Part shown: positions 6,472 through 12,621 of the stretch, one piece after another
Layout of the letters: every line of letters begins with the position of its first letter
Position numbering within the stretch: position 1 is the first letter of the stretch
DNA from: Microthrixaceae bacterium
Lineage (GTDB): Bacteria > Actinomycetota > Acidimicrobiia > Acidimicrobiales > Acidimicrobilacustridaceae
Direction of reading: 5' to 3'
DNA: 20,257 nucleotides
Assembly (NCBI GenBank): GCA_947455015.1
Contig: CANGMY010000007.1
Coordinates: 1-20,257, forward strand
Notes under the pieces: generated by a model
What the model saw: only the letters and a program-made list of their open reading frames with translations
What the model was told of the DNA's origin: nothing
Databases searched by the model: none
Program-made: the position numbers and the translations under genes

Positions 6472-7256
6472 GCGAACGGATCAGCGAAGGGGTCAGCGAA
6501 CGGGTCGGCGGCAGGGGCCGGAGCTTCGTCTTCAACCCATTCGGCGTAACCAGTGCGTTCGAGTTCATCAGCGAGTTCTGGACCGCCAGACGAAACAATG
6601 CGGCCCTGAGCGAGGATGTGCACGACATCGGGCTTTAGTTCTTCGAGAAGCCGTGAGTAGTGGGTGATTGCAAGAACTCCAAGGTCGAACTCGGTCGTTG
6701 CCGCTTCCACGCGACGCGAACAGGCGCGGAGTGCATCGACGTCGAGACCCGAGTCGAGCTCATCGAGAATGGCAAACTTCGGACGCAGCACAGCGAGCTG
6801 CATGGTTTCGTTGCGCTTCTTCTCGCCGCCGGAAAGATCGACGTTGACGGGCCGATCAAGAAGGCGAGTTGCGAGGCCGATTCGTTCGGCTTCAGCAGCG
6901 ACAGTGGTGTGGACCACTGAAGCGTCACGCCCTTGAGCCGATAGCGCTTCCGTAAGAAGTTCTTCGAGGCTTACGCCGGGAACCTCGACTGGGTACTGCA
7001 TAGCCAGGAACAAACCAGCCTTGGCTCGTTCGTAGGTGGGAAGTGCAAGAAGATCGACACCGTCGATAGTGACGGAGCCACCGGTGACGGTGTAGCCCGG
7101 CTTGCCCATGAGCACATGCGAAAGCGTTGACTTCCCTGCGCCGTTGGGACCCATGACGGCATGGACTTCGCCGGACTTCACGACAAGATCGACACCGTTG
7201 AGGATTTGTCGGCCAGCAACTTCGGCCGTAAGTCCTTGAATTCGAAGTTCACCCAT
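6468..7256 (-). CDS. sufC: SufC Fe-S assembly ATPase (copy 2) with a repetitive tail
   Basis: A second complete SufC, 262 residues. Walker A is GPNGAGKST, the signature is LSGGEKKRNETMQL, Walker B is AILDELDSGLDVDAL, and the H-loop is AITHYSRLL. It follows sufD and the Rieske gene in the order seen in Streptomyces suf operons, so it is probably the ancestral partner of SufB and SufD. It carries a C-terminal extension of about 20 residues rich in A, P, D and F (ADPF repeated three times) that copy 1 lacks. ATG 7256 is chosen because it follows the Rieske stop by one base and MGELRIQGL is a normal SufC N terminus; the upstream in-frame ATG at 7436 would overlap the Rieske gene. Confidence 0.95.
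   Translation of the reverse strand: MGELRIQGLTAEVAGRQILNGVDLVVKSGEVHAVMGPNGAGKSTLSHVLMGKPGYTVTGGSVTIDGVDLLALPTYERAKAGLFLAMQYPVEVPGVSLEELLTEALSAQGRDASVVHTTVAAEAERIGLATRLLDRPVNVDLSGGEKKRNETMQLAVLRPKFAILDELDSGLDVDALRACSRRVEAATTEFDLGVLAITHYSRLLEELKPDVVHILAQGRIVSSGGPELADELERTGYAEWVEDEAPAPAADPFADPFADPFA
6472..6507 (-). repeat. Three tandem 12-bp repeats encoding the SufC2 tail
   Basis: On the plus strand the units are GCGAACGGATCA, GCGAAGGGGTCA and GCGAACGGGTCG, with one to three differences between them. On the coding strand each encodes a shifted form of Ala-Asp-Pro-Phe. The phase is preserved, so copy-number changes would alter the tail by four residues without a frameshift. Confidence 0.8.
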
Positions 7257-7257
7257 G

Positions 7258-7572
7258 TCAGTCGATCTCCACGTACACATCGGCGTCGTCGATACGCACG
7301 ACATAGGTCGGAACAGCCTTGGTTGCAGGAAGCGAATTCGGGATACCAGTTTCGAGCGAGAAGCAACTGCCGTGCTTCGGGCATTCGAGCTCACACGTCT
7401 TGGCGTGGACTTCACCTTCGGAAAGTGACACATCAAGATGGGTACAACGATCGCCGATTGCGTAAAACGTTCCGCCGATGTGGGCGAGCGCGATTCTCAC
7501 TGACCCAAAATCGAAACGCCGAACTTCACCATCGGGAACATCCTGGATGGAACAAACACGTTCGAGCGTCAT
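7258..7572 (-). CDS. Rieske-type 2Fe-2S ferredoxin of the suf operon
   Basis: This 104-residue single-domain Rieske protein has both cluster-binding boxes: C43-T-H45 in GDRCTHLDVSLSEG and C64-P-K-H67 in CPKHGSCF. It resembles the small ferredoxins of NirD or dioxygenase type. Genes of this kind sit between sufD and sufC in many actinobacteria, so an electron-transfer or cluster-related role in SUF assembly is plausible but not proven. It overlaps sufD by ATGA at its start and is followed one base later by sufC2, which indicates one tightly packed transcript. Confidence 0.95.
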   Translation of the reverse strand: MTLERVCSIQDVPDGEVRRFDFGSVRIALAHIGGTFYAIGDRCTHLDVSLSEGEVHAKTCELECPKHGSCFSLETGIPNSLPATKAVPTYVVRIDDADVYVEID

Positions 7573-8804
7573 GAGTTCACTCCTGCATCGAGTCGTTCAT
7601 CAATTGCGGCAGCAATTAACGGCACTGCAGCAGCAACCGGGAACTCTTCGAGAACTTCGTCGAAGAATCCGGCAACAATCAATCGCTCAGCGATTTCAGT
7701 GGGCACGCCACGACTTTCCAGATAGAAGACTTGTTCTTCGTCTACCGGACCAACCGTGGATGCGTGGCTGCACTTGACATCGTTGGTTTCGATTTCGAGA
7801 TTGGGAACCGACTCGGCCCACGCAGTGTCAGAAAGCTTCAGATTGCGATTGGTTTGGAAGGCGTTCGTGCCCCGTGCGTCTTTCTCGACACGAATGAGGC
7901 CGGTGTAGATCGAGCGGGAATGCCCGCCAACGGCGCCCTTGAACAGAAGGTTCGAGTTCGTGTCGGGCGCTGCATGGTGCTGAAAGGTTCGGAAATCGAG
8001 CGTTTGCGAGTCGGTGCCGAAGTACACGGCGCTGAGATTGCCTGTTGCCCCTCGGCCGAGGAGTTCGCAATCGGTGCGCATGCGGCCGTAGTCGCAACCA
8101 AGGCCGGCATGGGATGAGTTCAGTGTTCCGTCATTGAGCACTCGACTGACCTGCGAAGCGATCTGCCAAACACCCGGCCCGCGCATTTGCACGTTGCCGT
8201 AGGACAAGCGTCCGGCGCGATCGACATCGAGTTCAACAAGCGGCGAAACAAATGCAGCGATATCGGCTGACCCGTGCCAGTCGAGAACGCGCACGTCGGC
8301 ATCGGCACCTACACGAACAACAAGGCGCGGATACACCGCCGCACCGTCAAGATCGACCCAGTCGATGATTGCAACTGGCGCTTCGACAGTGACGCCGGCC
8401 GGAACATGCACGAGCACGCCATCGAGGAAGTTGGCATCGTTGAGCCGGCCGAACACATCGGGACCGCCATCGGCGACAACGCCGAGCGAAGTCTGTGCAT
8501 CGGGGCCGTCGACGAGCGAGCCGACATACACACCCTTCGCTACAAGCGCTTCGTCGAGTCGAGCGGCAACAACGGAACCGTTGCGAACCACCACCGCTCC
8601 GGAGAGTTGCCCGAGCGAATCAAGCAACGCAGCCGCTTCGGCGGGAACACCCTCGGATCGATCGCTGACGGTGGCCCATTGGTTCAGATCGACATCGGCG
8701 ACGCGGCTGTAGCGCCAGACCTCTTCTTCGGAAGAAGGCATGGCGAACTGGTCCGTATGGACGGCCGCGGAACGTCGATCAACAAGCCATTGGGGGGAAG
8801 ACAC
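7569..8804 (-). CDS. sufD: SufD, Fe-S scaffold subunit
   Basis: This 411-residue SufB/SufD-family protein has the beta-helix core typical of the family (FLDGVLVHVPAGVTVEAPVAI, then AGLGCDYGRMRTDCELLG and LLFKGAVGGHSRSIYTGLIRVEKDA). H347 in NDVKCSHASTVG corresponds by motif to the SufD histidine that, with SufB, forms the nascent cluster site. It lacks the SufB-specific N terminus. The start is a GTG at 8804; the next in-frame ATG would remove 21 residues. The GTG is supported by a TAGGAT box 7 bases upstream, the leaderless geometry. Although sufB, the transporter and the small protein lie upstream on the same strand, this promoter gives sufD a separate start. It overlaps the Rieske gene by four bases. 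Confidence 0.94.
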   Translation of the reverse strand: MSSPQWLVDRRSAAVHTDQFAMPSSEEEVWRYSRVADVDLNQWATVSDRSEGVPAEAAALLDSLGQLSGAVVVRNGSVVAARLDEALVAKGVYVGSLVDGPDAQTSLGVVADGGPDVFGRLNDANFLDGVLVHVPAGVTVEAPVAIIDWVDLDGAAVYPRLVVRVGADADVRVLDWHGSADIAAFVSPLVELDVDRAGRLSYGNVQMRGPGVWQIASQVSRVLNDGTLNSSHAGLGCDYGRMRTDCELLGRGATGNLSAVYFGTDSQTLDFRTFQHHAAPDTNSNLLFKGAVGGHSRSIYTGLIRVEKDARGTNAFQTNRNLKLSDTAWAESVPNLEIETNDVKCSHASTVGPVDEEQVFYLESRGVPTEIAERLIVAGFFDEVLEEFPVAAAVPLIAAAIDERLDAGVNS

Positions 8805-8805
8805 A

Positions 8806-8834
8806 GGAATAATCCTACCCGCATAGGAGAAATT
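8806..8834 (-). promoter_or_regulatory. Shared suf operator, copy C (before sufD)
   Basis: Minus strand: ATTTCTCCTAT-GCGG-GTAGGATTATTCC. The inverted repeat TCCTA-N6-TAGGA is perfect. Ten of the first eleven bases match copies A and B. The right arm overlaps the predicted -10 box (8817-8812), so binding would exclude RNA polymerase. Confidence 0.65.
8812..8817 (-). promoter_or_regulatory. Predicted -10 box, leaderless promoter of sufD
   Basis: TAGGAT followed by 7 bases and GTG 8804. No Shine-Dalgarno site intervenes. Confidence 0.55.
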
Positions 8835-8843
8835 CCGGCCAGT

Positions 8844-9188
8844 TTATGAGCGGCGAAATTTCCTCTTGAGTCGGCCTAGTGGGCTGTTGGCCTTCTTCTC
8901 TTGGGCAGCGAATTCCGCCAGGATCTCGGGGCCCACCGCATTCACGATGTCCTCGGCCTCGTCAAGCAACTCCGCGATGCCCTCGCCCGCTGGTTCAGGT
9001 GGCGTCGGCGGAATGATCAGCGAACCGTGCTGCCAGTCAACATCAGCCAGACGGCGCTCGTAGCTCGGGCAGTTCTCTGGACATCGCCAAGGAGCCTCTG
9101 GCGCCAAGTCGAGATTACATTTCCGCACCGTCTCGCCATTGGCATACGAGCGACTTTCGAACTGCTTGCATTCCTCACGCATCGGCAT
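8844..9188 (-). CDS. Small four-cysteine hypothetical protein in the suf region
   Basis: This 114-residue soluble protein has an N-terminal half with four cysteines, C7, C24, C36 and C40 (EECKQF, RKCNLD, WRCPENCPSYERR), an arrangement that could bind zinc or an Fe-S cluster. A proline-rich linker (IIPPTPPEPAG) leads to an acidic helical segment (ELLDEAEDIVNAVG) and a basic C terminus (GRLKRKFRRS). I do not recognise a named family. It lies between the transporter (23-base gap) and the sufD promoter. Two ATG codons, at 9188 and 9182, are possible starts; both keep all four cysteines. A role linked to Fe-S assembly is only suggested by position. Confidence 0.75.
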   Translation of the reverse strand: MPMREECKQFESRSYANGETVRKCNLDLAPEAPWRCPENCPSYERRLADVDWQHGSLIIPPTPPEPAGEGIAELLDEAEDIVNAVGPEILAEFAAQEKKANSPLGRLKRKFRRS

Positions 9189-9211
9189 GGCAACAGTGTT
9201 TCATTCGAGCG

Positions 9212-9976
9212 TCAGGAATCCAACGCGAGGCCGAGATCAGGCTGACGCCGAAGCCTCCAACGCGCAGCTGAAACTACTGCAGTCGCCCCCAACAGTGCGG
9301 CGAGGAGCGTGCACACGAGACTCACCGGGGTCACCGAGTCACCCAACAGCAACACGCCACCAAGAGCGGTGAACAACGCGTTGATTTGAGAACTCGCGGC
9401 AACCGCCGTGACTCCAGCCGCTGGCAGCGCTGCGGTTCGCAACACGCGACCAATCGTTCCGAACAAAGCGACGGCAAGCGCGGCGCCGAGCGCGCCCCAG
9501 ATCGTCCATGGCTGCTGCAGTGTTCCAAAAATGAGACCAAGCGGTAAAAGAATGATTGAACCGCTGATCATCGTCGACGAAACGATTGCCGTGGGATTCA
9601 GACCATCTTCGACTGCAAGTTCCGAGGTACGCAGACCGAAGACTTCAATCGCAACGAATGCGACTGCAATCGCTGCTCCGGCCCATGTCACGGAGTCGAC
9701 ACCGTCTCCCCCAGCGGCGACCGTGAGCCCGATGATTGCGGCAAGCGAAGAACCCAGCGCCGCGAACGTTGAAAATCGACCAGCACGATCACGCACCAAC
9801 AATGCAACTGCTGGCGTGCATGCGAGCGCGAGACCAGCAAGCGGACCATCGAGTGTCCGGAACATCGTTCCGGCCGCAACAAGCCCGACCACCTGAACCG
9901 CGACGGCAATTCGGCCCGATCGAACTCGCAACGGGTCCTTCCAAGAGCCGGCACCCTGTCGACGAGCAATTACCAC
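9212..9976 (-). CDS. EamA/DMT-type transporter (start uncertain)
   Basis: This highly hydrophobic protein has about eight to nine membrane helices from GTG 9976 and resembles the ten-helix drug/metabolite transporters with two EamA repeats. Visible parts are FRTLDGPLAGLALACTPAVALLV, the mid-protein loop SELAVEDGLNPTAIVSSTM and the second repeat VTAVAASSQINALFTALGGVLLLGDSVTP. DMT proteins export amino acids, sugars or other small metabolites; the substrate cannot be read from sequence. GTG 9976 is the first canonical start, but the frame stays open upstream and encodes an obvious first helix (see the extension at 9977-10123). With it the length would be about 303 residues, normal for the family. 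It lies just downstream of sufB on the same strand. Confidence 0.88.
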   Translation of the reverse strand: MVIARRQGAGSWKDPLRVRSGRIAVAVQVVGLVAAGTMFRTLDGPLAGLALACTPAVALLVRDRAGRFSTFAALGSSLAAIIGLTVAAGGDGVDSVTWAGAAIAVAFVAIEVFGLRTSELAVEDGLNPTAIVSSTMISGSIILLPLGLIFGTLQQPWTIWGALGAALAVALFGTIGRVLRTAALPAAGVTAVAASSQINALFTALGGVLLLGDSVTPVSLVCTLLAALLGATAVVSAARWRLRRQPDLGLALDS

Positions 9977-10123
9977 CGCGACGAGCGCACCTAAGGCAAC
10001 GCGGAATCCGACGATGCCGATGGCAGGACCGCTGCCGTAGCGCCACGCGATATTGCAGCCGGCAAACAGGACCGACGAAATGAGAACGTCAGCAACAGCG
10101 CGATGTTCGCGCCGTTCAGTCAG
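9977..10123 (-). other. In-frame N-terminal extension of the transporter without ATG, GTG or TTG
   Basis: The frame upstream of GTG 9976 encodes a helix and loop typical of EamA N termini (VLISSVLFAGCNIAWRYGSG, then PAIGIVGFRVALGALVAVVI). Between the sufB stop (10168) and 9976 there is no in-frame ATG, GTG or TTG. CTG codons occur at 10123 and 10162, and ATT at 10081. Either a rare start codon is used, or the start region carries a mutation or base error. Confidence 0.6.
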
Positions 10124-10167
10124 ATGTGTTTCGTTCGCGTCGATGACGTGAGCGTATGGCAGTCGAA

Positions 10168-11571
10168 CTAGCCGACTGAGCCTTCCATCTGCAGTTCAAT
10201 GAGACGGCTCCACTCGACCGCATATTCCATTGGCAGCGTGCGAGTGATCGGCTCAATGAAACCGTTCACAACCATTCCCATGGCCTGTTCAGACGAAAGA
10301 CCGCGGCTCATGAGATAAAAGAGCTGTTCGTCGGCAACCTTCGAGACCGTTGCTTCGTGGCCGATGACGGCATCGCCCGAACCGATTTCCATATACGGGA
10401 ATGTGTCGGAAATTGATTCGTCATCGAGGATGAGTGCGTCACACTGCACGTGGCTCTTGCAGCCGTAGGCATCGTCTTCGACACGGATCAGACCGCGGTA
10501 CGAAGTGCGGCCGCCATCTTTCGAAATCGACTTTGAAACGATTTTCGAGGTGGTCTCGGGCGCAGCGTGCACCATCTTTGAACCGGTGTCTTGGTGCTGA
10601 CCAGGCCCGGCGTAGGCAACGGAAAGAACCTCGCCCGACGCCTTGGGGCCGACAAGCCATACAGCCGGGTACTTCATGGTGAGACGTGAACCAATGTTTC
10701 CGTCGATCCATTCCATGTGGCCTTCGGCTTCAACACGAGCACGCTTGGTGACGAGGTTGAACACGTTGTTCGACCAGTTCTGAATGGTTGTGTACGTAAC
10801 GCGTGCGCTGGGCTTCACGACAATTTCAACAACTGCTGAGTGAAGCGAATCAGACGTGTACACCGGCGCCGAACAACCTTCGATGTAATGAACCTGGCTG
10901 CCTTCGTCGGCGATGATCAGTGTGCGTTCGAACTGACCCATGTTTTCCGCGTTGATGCGGAAGTAGGCCTGCAGTGGCATTTCGACTGAAACGCCTGGTG
11001 GGACATAAATGAACGAGCCACCTGACCACACTGCGGAGTTGAGAGCGGAGAACTTGTTGTCGTTCGACGGAATGACGGTGCCGAAGTAGGCACGAACGAT
11101 TTCGGGATGCTCACGAAGAGCAGTGTCCATGTCGGTGAAGATGACGCCTTGTGCTTCAAGATCTTCACGGTTCTTGTGGTACACGACTTCGGATTCATAC
11201 TGCGCGGTAACGCCGGCGAGGTACTTACGCTCTGCTTCGGGGATTCCGAGCTTCTCGTAGGTTTCCTTCACTGAATCGGGAAGTTCGTCCCACGCATCGA
11301 CCTGATGGTCGGTCGGCTTGATGTAATAAAAAATGTCGTCGAAGAAAATCTCGGACATGTCGCCGCCCCAGTTGGGCATTGGACGCTTAAGGAATTGGGC
11401 GTAGGACTTGAGGCGGTAATCGCGCATCCAGTCGGGCTCGCCCTTCATCCACGACATCTCTTTGATGATGTTTTCGTCGAGGCCGCGCTTGGGCTTAAAG
11501 ACGTAGTCCTCAGCGTCGCTCCAGCCGAGTTTGTAGCGGCCGAGGTCAAGATCAAGTTCGGTGCTGGCCAT
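10168..11571 (-). CDS. sufB: SufB, Fe-S scaffold subunit
   Basis: This 467-residue protein is the SufB subunit of the SufBC2D scaffold, on which new Fe-S clusters are built. Family landmarks are the N terminus [27 protein letters not shown], the [18 protein letters not shown] strand and the C-terminal [13 protein letters not shown]377 in [13 protein letters not shown] and the pair H405-E406 in IGHEATVSK are 29 residues apart, matching the spacing of the conserved cysteine and glutamate used for cluster assembly in E. coli SufB. The length is normal. ATG 11571 has a GGAG site 7 bases upstream, so this gene has a leader, with operator copy B within it or over its promoter. The preceding oleD gene ends 102 bp upstream on the same strand. 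Confidence 0.97.
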   Translation of the reverse strand: MASTELDLDLGRYKLGWSDAEDYVFKPKRGLDENIIKEMSWMKGEPDWMRDYRLKSYAQFLKRPMPNWGGDMSEIFFDDIFYYIKPTDHQVDAWDELPDSVKETYEKLGIPEAERKYLAGVTAQYESEVVYHKNREDLEAQGVIFTDMDTALREHPEIVRAYFGTVIPSNDNKFSALNSAVWSGGSFIYVPPGVSVEMPLQAYFRINAENMGQFERTLIIADEGSQVHYIEGCSAPVYTSDSLHSAVVEIVVKPSARVTYTTIQNWSNNVFNLVTKRARVEAEGHMEWIDGNIGSRLTMKYPAVWLVGPKASGEVLSVAYAGPGQHQDTGSKMVHAAPETTSKIVSKSISKDGGRTSYRGLIRVEDDAYGCKSHVQCDALILDDESISDTFPYMEIGSGDAVIGHEATVSKVADEQLFYLMSRGLSSEQAMGMVVNGFIEPITRTLPMEYAVEWSRLIELQMEGSVG

Positions 11572-11578
11572 GAGGATT

Positions 11579-11582
11579 CTCC
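11579..11582 (-). promoter_or_regulatory. Ribosome binding site of sufB
   Basis: GGAG on the minus strand, 7 bases before ATG 11571. It contrasts with the predicted leaderless starts of sufC1 and sufD. Confidence 0.6.
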
Positions 11583-11600
11583 GGGAGGATCGACGGGGGG

Positions 11601-11627
11601 ATTTCTCCTATGGCGATAGTAACAAAT
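11601..11627 (+). promoter_or_regulatory. Shared suf operator, copy B (before sufB)
   Basis: Plus strand: ATTTCTCCTAT-GGCG-ATAG then TAACAAAT. This is the most symmetric copy: CTAT-GGCG-ATAG is perfect, and the outer arms ATTT and AAAT also pair. Relative to sufB it is in the opposite orientation to copies A and C, as a palindromic operator allows. On the minus strand a possible -10 box, TACTAT (11621-11616), lies in one arm. Confidence 0.65.
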
Positions 11628-11673
11628 ACCCCCACCCAATCCACCCCTTGGGCCGGGATTCCCTGCGGTGTCC

Positions 11674-12621
11674 CTAGATCTGAGCGAATGAGGCCTTCAA
11701 GCGAGCGAACCCCTCGTCGAGCCCAACTGAGGGCGCCCACCCCAGGACCCGCCGGGTCTCACGCTGGTCAAACCAGTGGGCCACCGATAGTTGGCGGGCA
11801 GCGAAGTGTGTAAGGGGCGGCTCGGACCCAAGCCACACCCGGTCGAGAACGGAACCGAGAAAGCCAGCGATCGGCGCCGGAACTGATCGTGGCATTTGGT
11901 CGATACCCGCAGCGTCGAGGATGGATGCGACCAGATCGCGAAGTGGCCGTGGTTCTCCGCCGGTGATGATGAGCGGTTTCGTGGTCGCTTCATCACCAGC
12001 GACACAGTGATCGAGCCCGGCGACAATTCCCGACGCCGCATCGTCGAGGTAGGTGGTGTCGACGAGCGACCGTCCCCCATCGGGCAGAACCAATTTTCCG
12101 GCACGCGCACGATCGATGATTCGGCCGATGAGTTGTGTATCTCCCGGCCCCCACACCAGATGCGGCCGAAGGATCACCGTTGGAACAACTGATTCGAATC
12201 GCACAACATTTTCAGCGAGCGCTTTTGATCGGGCGTAGCCGTCGCTCCCTGAGTAATCGGCAGCGAGAGCTGCCACACCAACGCTTGCCTGATCATGAAA
12301 CGCAACTGATGGACTTGAGATGTAAACGAATCGCCCACCGGTCGCAGCGGCGAGAGCATTCCGAGTTCCGTCCACGTTGATCGCCAGCATGTCAGTCCAT
12401 GGCGCTTTCGGCGCCACGAGTGCAGCGAGATGCACAACAGCATCGGCGCTACCGGCGGCAGCGCAGACCGCCGCCCGATCACGAATGTCACCGAGTACGT
12501 CGACTGCTCGTGAACCAGATGCGCTGCGCTGGAAGCAGGTGACGTCGTCGCCTCGCGCAACGAGGAGGTTTGCCACAGAGCGACCAAGGAGGCTTGATCC
12601 GCCAGTGACCAGAACCTTCAT
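11674..12621 (-). CDS. oleD: OleD-like 2-alkyl-3-ketoalkanoate reductase (extended SDR)
   Basis: This 315-residue NAD(P)-dependent extended short-chain dehydrogenase has the N-terminal nucleotide loop VTGGSSLLGRSV (residues 5-16), the ISSPSVAF strand and the catalytic Y129-x3-K133 pair in DGYARSKALAE. LRPHLVWGPGD is typical of the 3-beta-HSD/OleD group. In olefin biosynthesis OleD reduces the 2-alkyl-3-keto acid made by OleA to the 3-hydroxy acid. The assignment rests mainly on position: its ATG overlaps the end of oleBC by ATGA and oleA lies at the head of the same unit. Alone, the sequence would fit several steroid- or sugar-type epimerase/dehydrogenase families. Confidence 0.88.
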   Translation of the reverse strand: MKVLVTGGSSLLGRSVANLLVARGDDVTCFQRSASGSRAVDVLGDIRDRAAVCAAAGSADAVVHLAALVAPKAPWTDMLAINVDGTRNALAAATGGRFVYISSPSVAFHDQASVGVAALAADYSGSDGYARSKALAENVVRFESVVPTVILRPHLVWGPGDTQLIGRIIDRARAGKLVLPDGGRSLVDTTYLDDAASGIVAGLDHCVAGDEATTKPLIITGGEPRPLRDLVASILDAAGIDQMPRSVPAPIAGFLGSVLDRVWLGSEPPLTHFAARQLSVAHWFDQRETRRVLGWAPSVGLDEGFARLKASFAQI

